A stretch of DNA of 64,000 bases from Halichondria panicea (taxonomy: Eukaryota; Porifera; Demospongiae; Suberitida; Halichondriidae). Every line of letters begins with the position of its first letter. Positions within the stretch are counted from its first letter, which is position 1. The position numbers and the translations under genes are program-made. The notes beneath the pieces are model-generated. The model was given only the letters and a program-made list of their open reading frames with translations, did no database searches and was not told where the DNA came from. Location: the NCBI RefSeq assembly GCF_963675165.1, contig NC_087384.1, positions 3,052,315-3,116,314 on the forward strand, in the 5' to 3' direction. Of the stretch, positions 36,178 through 48,615 are shown in pieces.

Positions 36178-39100
36178 TTAGTGTAAGTGCCCTAAGTGCT
36201 CACCTTGTGGTTGAGTGAGGTTGACGGCACTGATCAGAGGCTGTTGCTGGACATTGGAGTGCAGTGGCATCGTCCCAGCTGACACTCCCATGGGTGTGGC
36301 ACCTCCACCAGCTGGCACGCCCCCCTGTTGGGTGTATATCATCTGACCACCCTGGGGGCTGTAGATCACCTGTTGGTACGGCTACAAAAGAAAGAAACTT
36401 ACATACAAATTGTACTTTATAGAGTGTAAACATAAAAGGATAGTAACTGTCAGTGGGAAGGCAGCTGGCATGAAACTATGGAGTGTGAGCTAGTGCATTC
36501 AATTGTGTTGCACTGCAAACATTACTTTATCTGCCCATGAGAAGGATGGTGTTAGGGAATAGGGATAGTATAATCGACAGACATGCAGCAACTACAAGCT
36601 ACAGTAGTTGTAACGTAGTTGAACAGAGCCCCAACCCCACCAGTGCACACACACAGAGTTGGGAACTACTACAGTAAACTATAATAATATCGGGTACTGT
36701 GAAAATGTTACAGTCCAAATTTGTGGGGATGGGGCTCTGTACAACTATCATTAATACCATACAAGAGAATCATACTACAGTCTTACAATGCTTGCAATCA
36801 ATTTCAACAACAACATGTAGAGCATCTGGCTCACCTGTCCTTGGTGTGCTCCTGCAGCCAGCCCTATCCCAGGTAGAACGGCTCCGCTCCCTGGGAGGAG
36901 GCCTCCACCTTGCCCCACCCCCGGTAACAAAGCTGCACCCTGTTGCATCTGACCCCCTGCTGTCAATAGGCCTGACTGCTGAGCCTGCAGTTGCTGCTGA
37001 AACAGCTGCTGGTGTTGAAGAGGGGTCAACATGATTGGATGAGTATTGGGAGCTCCAGACACACCTGTCGTCACAACCTGAGTATAATAGGAACACAACA
37101 TTACGCACTTCCACCAAAGAGTCTCTCTCTAGGAGATAATTATACATGTACTACATGTACAGTACGTGGATCTGTACAACACACAGAGGCAATTGCTGCA
37201 GTGTCATTCTGTTAGGTTGAAATAATAACTATACTTACAACTTTCTGTCATGCTGTAAGTACGGTACAGTGAACTTAATCTGTATAGAACGGACGCATAG
37301 TGATGAAGTACAGTACGTGGTACATTGTATCTCACCTGCTGTAAGTGCTGTGGAGCATAAGCATTGATCAGTCCCGGCTGTGCAGAGGGTAGTTGGTAAG
37401 GGGCGGGGAAGAGCACTGTGTGTGTGCAGGGAATAACCGACCAAGCAAGCGAATAAATAAATAAAATGACTTGTTACATGCACAGGCAGAGGAGGTACGA
37501 CACGATCACATGACCAGCCAAAAGGACAATGAATCTCATTAACGTGTGCATGAATTCATTCAAGACTGTACAATATATATTTTGCAGTGCAAGAAATACA
37601 TCTAAGATCAGGCTGGTTAGTTGGGCTTATGTTGAATGACGTGAAATAGCTTTTCGGTGAAGGAGGCTAGTAGTACATATACACAACAGTTACATGTACC
37701 TTGATTCCCAGGGCCCAAGAAATGGGTTTGCCCGGGTCGGACCATCCCCCCCTGTGGGATCATGAACCCCCCTGGCTGAGGCACCAACTGCAGTATGTAC
37801 TCCGACGTAGGATAGAGACCCTGAGTGGGTGTGGTGGTCCTCTGCTGACGTTTGTACGGCCGATGTTGCCTGCTCGAGGGGTGATAGGTGGTGACAGTGT
37901 GACTCTGTGGACGTTGTGTGATGGGCGAGGAAAATATAGACTATTAGGTAGAGTATACTTCAGCTGTGTTTTTATGTAATGACTGGCACATCAGAATGGA
38001 GGGGATTGCCAGGGATCGGGTTGGTTGATGAAGGCCTTCTGCCTCTAATGACCATGCAACACAAAAAGTAGTGCACGCGATCGTGTCCAACCTTCTCTGA
38101 TGTGCTATTGAATGCACTTTGTATGAGGATCATTATTAAGTACAAGTGCACGCATACCGTGGAAACTGGATTATTAGCGCATGCGCTCATGGGGTCAATA
38201 GCAGAGCTCTATACGCTTATATTCGAAAATGTGCCTGCCATTTTTTAGCCTTACCCAGTAACCGGATGTCTCTGTGACAGCTAGCGAGCTAGAAAGCGAG
38301 CAAAGCTAAGAAGCTTGAACTTGCACATTGGCAGCTAAACTACACTATGGACAGAGAAGTATGGCTCCTGGAGTAGGATTCAGCTAACAGAGACAACAAA
38401 CCAGTCACAATTCTAGCTTTCTATTGCAGTGACCCTTTTACGTTGTTCCTGGTACGGGATCATTTCAGTTGTAAATACGTAGTTTACTTCGAGTAAAGGC
38501 CGTGTGTAGTTTAGCTGCCAACGTGTAAGTTCAAGCTTCTTAGCTTTGCTCGCTTTAACATCAAAACCTGTCACTAAAAACTAATAACTTGTTGTGTGAA
38601 GGCTATCCATGCTGTAAACGCAGTGCTATAATTATGACATCCAGGTAAGCAGACAAACAAACCAGATGAATACTATACCCCTGGCCACTCTCGCACGCCT
38701 CGGGTAATAATTATATCATTATTAAATGCAGCTCAAGTGTAAATACATGTATGTATATTATTATTAAAATCCCCATGGCATACGCATAAGCTTGGGAATA
38801 TACAATCATGCACATTTTGACAAAGTGAGAGAGCTTTAATTCACAACAATATTGAGTTTACCGGAGAAGCGGGTGTGGAGGAGGCAGCAGTGACCACTGG
38901 AGAGAAGCTTGCTCCCGGAGGTTTGAACTCTTGGGCATTTAGGTTGAACTTGAACGTCTTTGCATTGGGGTTCAGCTTAAACATTGTCCTGAGGAATTGA
39001 ATCCCCCTTAAACTTACACTTTTACTAATAGATAAGCACACGCATGTACAAGGAACAGCTAGTACGTATCACACACAAATAATTATCGCAAACACTAGCA

Positions 39101-42100
39101 GCTTTGTACAAGTACACTTCACAGGGAAACTGCTACGTCAATAACTTGGGACAGGATTTCTAGTATACATGTATGTACACGTATGAACAGCATTAAGAAA
39201 AAGGGGGAAGGTGGAAAGCTGTGTGCCAGATCGAGGCACAACAACCATTGCTGCAGCCCTTTTTACAGTGTACCGTATAGCTGGTAACTTCGGGGGGGCA
39301 AAATTAATTCGTGGTTGAACACTGGAGCACAAAATATTAATTTACCTACGAATGAAGTGACCTTTACCTACAGTGCAAGTAGCAACCACGAAAATAAGAT
39401 CCACAAACTGACTACATAACGAACATTGCCCCCCCCCCCCCCCCCCCCCTCGAAAATTACCCGCTATCTGCTTACTTATTGTCAGCAGGCTCATTGTCAG
39501 TGGTAGAATCCGGCTCAATACTACGAGGATCTTCAACAGATGATGAAACATCACAAATAGTTGAGGCGCCAATTGTGGTTTCAACAGTGTGACCAGTGGC
39601 TGGTATCTCACCAGATATCTGGAGGCAAAGTTATAGTACATTGTACACAGGTCACTAGCTTTATACTTGTCCACAAACTATTTAACATCTGAACATCACA
39701 AGGACAAACAACCATTGACAAGGTTTCATCCATACATGCTATGAAGAGGGAGAAAATTATGAAACAAAGGGGGGAGGGGCAATCTGTATATCCGTCTGCA
39801 ATACACCTGGTGGGTCTGGTAGCATTCTCCCACTTACGACGGCATTGAGGATCCAAATTCCCCCCCCCCCCTAAATGACCAGTGTCCAATAACTGCTGAA
39901 CTATCAGAGCATGATGTGAGGACATTAAGTAAACTGTTTGTGGTATGTACACGTAGAGTAAGAAGTACACAACATGTATAGTAGGCTCCAGCTTGCACAC
40001 TCACCGGCTCAACTACAGCACACTCTTCCACTTTCACGAGTGACGTCTCCACAGTTACTGGCTCGGAGCTAACATTACTAGTGCTATTATTAGTGTCTAT
40101 TACAGTGGCACGGTGATTGTCTGGATCTTTAGCTGATTCAGCATTTGACACAATGTCGCCAGATTCATTATTAATTGTTGACTTGGAAACTGATGTGGAC
40201 AGATCTGCAGAAATAGAGCTTGGGGATGGTTGATTGCATGCTACTGAGTCGGGTTGGTTGCTGTTTTCTGTCATACTAGGTGCATCCGAGTGTGGTCTTT
40301 GTGTGGAGGTGGTGGACTGGGTGGGAGTATGAAGCTGTGATGACGTCACGGGTGTCGGGGGTAAGGGAGGAGCTTCACTACCACGGACCACAGCACTGAA
40401 TCTAGAGAAATAAAATTGCACAATCGAAGAGCTGTACAGTAGTAGATAGGAAATTTTTACTGTGTTCATGCATACAGAAACTATGTGTGTAGGACATCTC
40501 TTATACTGTACAATTATGTGTACAATTTAAGGGTAACCTAAAATTTGCTGCTGGTATAAACGTTGCAACCAACATCCAAAATTTGCTGCTGGTATAAACG
40601 TTGCAACCAACATCATTGCCACTGGTGGATCTTTGAACAAGTAATGTGTAGACAGCACGATCGTGACCAGTGGTAGTGGTGTGACTGCATGCGTGCATCA
40701 CTCACAGTTCTTCCTCTGTCCCAACATCATCATAGCCACGCTTATTCTTTCCCTCAATCTCATTGGCCAGTTGTTTTGCCCGAGCAGCGCGATGTGTGTA
40801 TCCATCACTGTCTCTATTCAGCTCAGTCCTAAGACAAAGCAGCATGCAATGTGAAAAATTACATAAACTGTATGTACATGCACATGTACATTGTACGTGT
40901 ACAATAAACAAGGAATGAATAAATGCATAAGCTGTTGTACATGTACAATTAGACATTGACATGTACAATTCATATGTACATGTGTAAGAGCTACAATGTA
41001 TACTGCAAGACACTTTGACAGTATCTGACGTACGTGTATTGCGACAGGTCTTCGTCAAAGTTTGAAGTGACTTGAAATTTTTCCCTATTGACTGAAAACA
41101 TATCCTCTACAGACCACCCTTTGGAGTTCTGCACAATAATTAAAAACATGAACAGCATAGATGCCCCACACATGCTAAATAATTCTAGGAGGTCGATGTG
41201 CTTGAATCTATCTCAGATTAACAACATTTACACGTACCTTGTACCATGCACAAGGATTAAATTTGTACATAATTATATACATGTAGAGGAGTTCTTCTAC
41301 AAGTGGGATTTGATCAACAGTAGAGTTTCCGATATTTGCCTAGGGTGCTGTTATTGTTACCTCCATCTCCAGAGAGTCTGGCGTATCAGCAAAGTCTGTG
41401 AAGCGCTCAAATTCCCTACCGGAGGAGGAACCATTGCTCTTGCTGATCTCAGTGTCCGTCTTGAATATATCTGCCATGTTCATGTGATTGTCATGTGTGA
41501 TATGTTACGCGACAAACATGTATATAAACATTGGTACTATACATTGCTCGAATGAATGCGTTTATTTTTAATCTACAGTGCTAAAAATAGAATACCACAC
41601 AATAAGATTACGTGCAGGCACAAAAATTTGTACAAGAACGAAACGCCCACACGAGTTCTTCATTCACATTCCTTGACACCATTTATAATTATGTGTAGTT
41701 CAAACTGAAACTCTAACCGCAAAGGCGGCAATTAATTATTGCAGTACTCTCTTAATTGTAAATGGGCAGGCATAAACACAACGTTTGGTTTAATACACAG
41801 ATAGACACATGACTGACGCGAGCCCTTGCACATTATAAACTAAACATGACTGACTCACAGTACTTCACTCTAACAGTGGTACAAGATATTAATGGTAAAT
41901 GTTACTATTAAAGCTTTGAATATTTGAAACAGATTCACCTCCGGATAGAAAGGGCAGTTTAAGAAGCTACATGTACATAGATGCCCAGAATCGATTTGGT
42001 GATCGAGCCAGTGCTTTCACACATTATACCCATACCAAATACATTGCCTTACCCGCCCCACCCCTATACAGGGGTTGCTGTCATACTACTGTACTTTCAT

Positions 42101-43721
42101 ATAATATATATAATATATATATATATTATAATGTATACGCACAATCATGATTATGTAAGGCGGTAGGTACAGCATCAGTACCAGACAGATAGACACACCT
42201 GTACTCGAAGAGGAATTGGGCTCTATTTTGGCAGATATGTTGACCACAGAGTTGAATTTTAACTCTAGCACCTCCTTCACATTATCTCTAGAAAGAATCT
42301 GCCAAAAGTTAAAGTATAATGATTAACTTTCAGTACTCAAGTTCACTGAATACACATTGGAATCTGGGAAAACACTGTATACACATGTACACAACTCCCT
42401 CCCTCTCCCTCATCACTACCTTGCTCTTGTCGTGAGCCACACTAAGAACTATGTCCATGTTGGGAGAGACAGCACGGAGGACACCTTCATACACCACTCC
42501 GGACGTGGTATTCACCTCCACCACACATCCCTACATGTTGATCACGTGAGGGTAATGTTACTGTATGTAAACTAATGCAATGGACACACTAATAACAAAT
42601 GGATACATGCCAGTAGCAGCAAACCAGACTAACAAGTGTACACTGCTGCAAAAGAGAGTACTGTTAATAACATTCAGGGTTTCATACAGGATTTTTAGCT
42701 GGGAAGAGGGTTCAGGGGGGTCTGGGAATTATTCATTCCACAGAAAATTTATTATTATCTGAGGTGCAATTTGACTTTCAAACCATGAAATTTTACCATA
42801 CTTCTTTTAATGAGATTGTAGGCGTTTTTAAAGAGAAAAATCGTTATGACATCAAATTTTTCTAAGGGGGGGGGGGATTTTACCAGAGAGGAGATATCTC
42901 CCCTTTCCCCTCCCCTGTATGGCACCCTGCTGACCCACCAATAGCTTTGCATAATGATATGAAATAGGGAGTTTATCCAAGTTTTTTTAACTGCTCTGCC
43001 TTCGAAAAATGCAAAAAATTTACACATCACGAAAATTTCACGCTACCGGTATACGGTATACAATATCCAGTGCAGTTATATTACCTCTTAATTGAAACCA
43101 AATTGCAAAAAGGGGTCACTAATGAGTACACGGATGTAATGATATACATGCAACATCTAGGTGCAAAGCAATCAGGTTGCAATGTAAGTTGAAGAGTTCC
43201 TAACACCAATAAACGCAGGACATTAATTTTAGTGTCAGATATTATTTTGGAGCCAGCAAGGGAAATTAAAAATGATCACTAAAACCACAATTGTATATTC
43301 AAAGAGCTCACAATGAGTGTGGTGACTGCATGAGCCACATGTGAGTTGGAGTACACACCCTCATGACCTGTGCCGTCACCCACGTGACCAGGTGGGTGAC
43401 CAGGGGTCGGCTGCTGATTACGAGGTGCATCTGTCCAGGGGTTTCCCCTGCAATTAGTGTGAGATATACCATAAATCATGCATTTATGCTCTAACCGAAC
43501 TACACAACTGCCCCTGCAATTAGTGTGAGATATACCATAAATCATGCATTTATGCTCTAACCGAACTACACAACTGACACGAACTGAACAGCTGATTCAC
43601 ATGATATATTTTATAGTGTATAGGTTATGTGGGAGAACAACTAGGTATGGGCTAGCTGCAAGAAACTGATGTCTCACCTGCCCTGGGGTTGCCTAGACTT
43701 TTTGTTGTGTCGTTGGCTCAT
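36178..43721 (-). CDS. ATXN2: Ataxin-2 (LSm, LsmAD, PAM2)
   Basis: RNA-binding translation regulator that binds PABP and locates to stress granules and P-bodies. The start MSQRHNKKSRQPQGR is at 43721. Exons: 43678-43721, 43312-43447, 42420-42530 (LSm: GCVVEVNTTSGVVYEGVL, then MDIVLSVAHDKSK), about 42200-42299, 41361-about 41475, about 41035-41128 (LsmAD: GWSVEDMFSVNREKF, then SNFDEDLSQYT), about 40702-40830 (RAARAKQLANEIEG), about 40003-40402 (Ser/Thr-rich), 39472-about 39617, about 38862-38990 (PAM2), about 37700-37905, 37339-about 37410, about 36835-37076, 36178-36381. The C-terminal half is Q/P/G-rich low complexity. There is no long polyQ tract, only short runs such as QHQQLFQQQLQAQQ. About 700 residues, shorter than human ATXN2 (about 1,300). 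The stop at 36178 could be read-through of a donor (CAACCACAAG|GTGAGC), so another 3' exon is possible. Confidence 0.88.
38155..38706. repeat. Composite: partial TACCGT-GAAACTGG element plus family A copy
   Basis: About 38155-38330 matches the left end of the 52512-53092 element (GAAACTGGATTATTAG, ACCGGATGTCTCTGTGA). About 38341-38706 is family A (ATTCTAGCTTTCTATTGCAG, GGCCGTGTGTAG, ending CGCCTCGGGTAAT). Both lie in the ataxin-2 intron upstream of the PAM2-downstream exons. Confidence 0.6.
39271..39468. mobile_element. MITE, TACCGTATA family, copy 3, with poly-C tract
   Basis: Left end TACCGTATAGCTGGTAACTT; right end CGAAAATTACCCGCTAT, partly decayed. It contains a run of 21 C (39429-39449). 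It ends within a few bases of the next ataxin-2 exon (39472-39617), so it may supply part of that exon's donor-side intron. Confidence 0.65.
42675..42929. mobile_element. MITE, CAGGGT-TCATACAGG family, degraded copy
   Basis: Begins CAGGGTTTCATACAGGATTT and ends CTGTATGGCACCCTG. G-rich and C-rich interior as in the copies at 1801 and 60334. No flanking duplication visible. In the ataxin-2 intron after the LSm exon. Confidence 0.6.
43445..43576. repeat. ATXN2: 66-bp tandem duplication spanning the ataxin-2 exon 2 acceptor
   Basis: Two identical 66-bp units, 43445-43510 and 43511-43576. Each contains CTAATTGCAG, the 3' splice site of exon 2, so there are two identical acceptors 66 bp apart. Confidence 0.95.
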
Positions 43722-44005
43722 TCCTAGCATAGATAGAAGAGGGCAAACGAAGAACTTTCCAAAAAAGTGAGTGGATGGTGCACGTGATTAGGGCACCAGA
43801 GGTTAAAGGTCAGAGGTGACAGTTTCGCGATGGGCTTTTCACAGAATTTTTAAATTTACCAGAAGTCTGGTTAGATTTTACATGACTGTATGTTTATAGA
43901 TTAGCTCAGTCCATTTCTGAGTTTTATCCCAAGCAGAGCACTCTTAAACCTAGTGATGAACCTTCCATGTTCGCAAAATAAACACACACGAACAGACAAA
44001 TAATT
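43722..44005. promoter_or_regulatory. Shared ATXN2/SETDB divergent promoter region
   Basis: 284 bp between start codons. It contains an E-box CACGTG (43781-43786) and a triple half-site AGGTTA-A-AGGTCA-G-AGGTGA (43800-43819), each hexamer spaced by one base, which is a DR1-type nuclear-receptor arrangement. No TATA box seen. Regulatory function is inferred. Confidence 0.6.
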
Positions 44006-47000
44006 ATGTCCTACTCGCCCATTTATAAAAAGTCAAGGCCCCAGGATATGCACCTTATCAGTCAACTAAAGGACCCCATAAACTTCATCAGTGCTCGTGA
44101 TGAGAGTGCAAGGTATGTATGTTCATACTGGGTGCATGGAGCACTCTAGGTATTGATTATTGTGACCTCTGCTGTGCTGTATTTTGCGTACACCTCATCT
44201 TCCACACCTATAGCCCCGTTTACACCAGGCCTTTAATCCGAACCGTGTTCATGTAAACGGCCCTTATCCGGGTTCTAATTCGTATTTTATATCACTTCTG
44301 GAGGTGATTCAGATTGTGCCGGAAGCGGGTTTACTGTTTAGCTGTGAGTAAACACAAAGGGATAATTGTGACATGTTCGTGGGTGTTTCTAGAGTAAACC
44401 TGTAGCTTCCAGCCAATGTTTGTGCAAATGAAATTAGTGGTCATTTTACGATGCCCACTCCCCAGAAAAATCTTACCTGGATTCAATCCGGGTCACCGTA
44501 TTAGGTGTCGTGTAAACGGGGCTTATACAAGTATATCACCCCCACCCCTTATTTAATATACATTCATTCGAAATTATATTCAGAATGCTGTCTGAAGTCA
44601 GCCCAGTCTTGGAGGAGATTAATGGTGATGCTTGTTGTACGAATGACACTCATTTGAGTTCCGTGTAGTAGCTTTATCGCAAGCTCTAAAATTACACACA
44701 CTTACGTACATAATACTAAATGTACATTGCATGTATAGGTTGTGAGAGAATATTTCTTTTTATTCCTCTTTCATTGTTATTGCCTCTTCATGTAGGCACA
44801 ATTTCAAAATTGAGAAAATCATTTAAGAATCAAGAGAAGGTGCTTGAAACCCTGTGTCAAAAATATAAATTGTAAGTATTATATACACACTCAATGTCTA
44901 TATGTACATGTTACAGTAATAGTCATTGTACACGCGCGCGTACATGTACATGTACAATCTGTATCACTCCTTTTTTCAGGGGTTCTGAAAAACAGCCATC
45001 ATTTGATGGTTCAGAATTGAAATTAGCAAATGATGTGGACATAAAAGATCTTCCTGAGCCAAATGTACAATCAGTGGAGATGTCATATGACGTACCATCA
45101 TCAGTTAAAAAGAGTAGCGGTGTATCACATGATTGTAGCAAGGAGTGCTGGGTGTATGGGACTGAGTACAAGAGCTGGCAATTGTACAGTCCTCTTGACA
45201 TCCCACTGAAGCTTGGGTGGAAGAGGTACATGTACGTATATTAACAGTATATCAATTAAGGCTTCATGTAGGGAGGAGGCTTGCGACCCTGGGAGTTGTC
45301 AATTTATTACAGAATTTTTTTACATATAGAACATGTAGTCTTTTGCAAAACTGTGTAGACTGCTTGGCCTAGACCCATGTTACAACGTCATGTGTCACGT
45401 ACTACTATTATAAAAGGCCTGTTAAATGTGGTAGGGAGTTTGTAATAATGTATGAAAGATTTAGTGATTTAGTACATGTATTATGTTGTACATAGCATAT
45501 TCCTAATCCTCGAGTGTAGTGTATATAAGCAATAATGCTAGTTGAGTATCTTCTTGCGTGCAGGATTACCAGTAGTCTTCTATCTCCGGATGTCTACTAT
45601 GTTGCTCCATGTGGCAAGGAAATGGTGAGCTCCACTCTCAATACTTTATAACATGGAATGTTAAACTTTTGCAGAGGTCTATAGAGGACATCAACATATT
45701 CTGTAAGTAAATACATTACATGTACGTACATGCATTGTACTAAAGAGGTTTCTCATGTACATGTATATATTTGGCACATTTACTGCATTGGCCGAGTGAT
45801 TGTTTATACAATGAACAGTGAGAAGTACAGGAGTTAGTTGTGTCAGCATCTCTCAGTTCACCTTTGATCTCAATTGTCAGCTGGAGACCAAGGTGTTTGA
45901 TCAAGCAGTAAGTTACCTCTCGAGGACTGTATAACGCCCATGGATGCATAATTTTACACAGTCATAATTATAAGTATTAATGTCGTGATATAAAAAGTAG
46001 CCACTTTTTTGCAGCTATGCGTTGATGACATTTCGGTTGGTAAAGAAAGAAGACCCATCTCAGTAAGTTGTTTCCCTTTTCGCGCGCATCACCACAATAC
46101 ATTATCAATTGAGCTACGTACATGTACATGTAATAAAAAGGTGGTGGGGCAAATGGGCCCTGAAGATAACTAGACTAGTTACGTAGTAGACCTAGCTGTT
46201 ACACTGGGCTGTTCAGAATTTGTGGCCATGGGGGAACAAAGTAAACAGATGAAAAATATAGGGGGGTAAATGCTCCCCTCCACTCGCCCCCCTCTATGGC
46301 CCAGCCTTATACATGTACATGTTAATATAATTATATCAAGAGTTATAATTATAGTTTCTCATGCAGTGTGTGAACACAGTTAATGAAGACAGACCGGAGG
46401 AGTTCGAGTACACAGCCAGCCGTACCAGTCAATCTGATTTGAACCTTTGTACTGATCCTGAGTTGCGAGTGTGCTGCAGCTGTACTGATGGGTGCCGGAA
46501 CCGTTCCAAGTGTGAGTGCTGGCAGCTTACGCTCCAGGAAGCAAAGATGATCCACAGTAAACAATCGGTGGGATATGTGAATCATCAACTAAGGAGGCAT
46601 CAACACTCAGCGTGAGTGACAAGAGATTCACATCAGTATAGCGTGATTAATAAAAACTACAGATGTGTATTCTGTAATCAACTAAGAGTTCCACATTGGT
46701 GTACTACATGCATGTACATCAGTACATGTACGTATACGTAGCTTTGAAAGTTTTGGGAGGGTTGGATTCTACATACATAATATCTATATACATACATGTA
46801 CATGTACTAAATAATTATTTTGGGGTACATGTACATACATGTAAGCTACCGTATAAGTAACGAAATAACTATAGTACAATGTACGTGTACGTGTACATGT
46901 AGCTGCAAACGTACATGTACATGTATGTAGAATTCCCTTCTAATGAATTTCTTATTCACCGTACCTACAGAATTTATGAATGCAACCCAAGCTGCCATTG

Positions 47001-48566
47001 TGACCTCCAGTACTGCGCCAACCGCGTGGTTCAACACGGTATACAGTTTCGGCTCCAGGTGTTCTGCTCCCCTGTAAAGCAGCTGGCGTGGGGATTGAGA
47101 ACTTTGGATGACATCCCTCAGGGCTCGTTTGTGTGTACCTATATCGGGCATATTTACACGGAGAAGGAGTCCGACAAGGTGTGTCTTTTATGTGGGGAAG
47201 GACTGTTAAATAATGAGAGTTGCATTTTTTTGTCGTGTAAGCCATAATGCATGTATATAACTGTAGCTATATTTTGTGTCATTAAAGTTATTGTTCCCTA
47301 TACTTATTTTGTATAACATGTACATGTAGCAAGCTCAACTCCATGGGGATGAATACTTTGCAGAGTTGGATTACATAGGTGAATCTTACTCTTCTACATG
47401 TACGTTCTGTCCTTTTATAACCTCCCTCCCCCCGTAGAGATAATGCAGCATCAACTAAACATAAACAATTGTACCACTCCGTCACCTTGTTCGACCCTCT
47501 CTAGTACCAATACCCCTCCACCACTGTTGTCACTTACGTCCTCTGCCTGCTCAGTCATTGACAATTGCTCACTCACCTCCAGTCCTCTGAGCTCTCTTAT
47601 TGTTATATCCAGTGAACCTGACAGTTCGGATGACTCTGACATGAACTCGAGCCACTCTAAATCACCCCGTTCCCCAAGCTGTTACATTACCTCTGTTACC
47701 TCACCACCTCTTGACAGTATATCTCTTGCTGTCACTGACACGCTTCCTAACTCTACTACACTTAGTATGCTCACAAACAAAGATACAAGCCAAAATCTGA
47801 TAGATTCCTCAAGCGTGCTGTCAAGTAAATCCTCAATTGCAGTATTACAACATCCGGATGTTTCTCAAGCAAGACTGCAGTCTCATACACTGGATAGCAG
47901 GTCGTCTTCTTCTCCCCCAGAAGAAGCAATGTGCTCCACTCCAAGCCCATTGCCGAGCCCGTTGCCGTTGCAGTGCAGAATGGATCGACTCGTGAGAAAA
48001 AACAATGGATGTTATATCATGGATGCAAAGAAGAAAGGGAATCTCGGCCGATTTATCAATGTAAGCTATAATTATAGTGATCATGAAGTATTGTGATACA
48101 TGTAGATGATGGACATGATTGCACTTACAGAGTAGAGCCTCTATTATCCAGCATATTCAGTTATACGGTCTGCCTCTGGAACCAATTAATTAAGGTGTCT
48201 GGATATTCAAGGTTCCACTGTACATGTAAAAGAGACCCAAATAATGTAGTGTATCCAAATGTGTATTATGTTATGATAGGTTCCACTTTCCACAATACGT
48301 TTTGTTATTGTCCGCTACATCAGAATTTTACCTCCGACGAGGGCGAGGGCAAAGAACCGAGGCCAAGGATGGTTTACGTTGCCATAAATTTAAATGTAGT
48401 GGTTAGTAAGTGTTTATACCCACTGGAATGAACGAGTGTTGCAAGCGTGCGCTTGCTAATGCCTCTCGCCATGTTTTTGCTTTCACTCAAAAGTATTAGA
48501 GTGTTATAGAAGAGGTAAATAATTTGCGATGTGCTTTGATTGTTTCACAAGAAAGGGGTGTCCACA

Positions 48567-48615
<49 letters not shown>

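Noticed and set aside
39429..39449. Poly-C run and the poly-G run at 60457-60473 as functional G-quadruplexes
   Set aside because: Both sit inside MITE copies and are simple homopolymers prone to slippage; no sign of conservation. Length may also be an assembly uncertainty.
40535..40614. 38-bp tandem duplication in an ataxin-2 intron as an exon duplication
   Set aside because: No splice sites and no open frame joined to neighbours; a simple local duplication.
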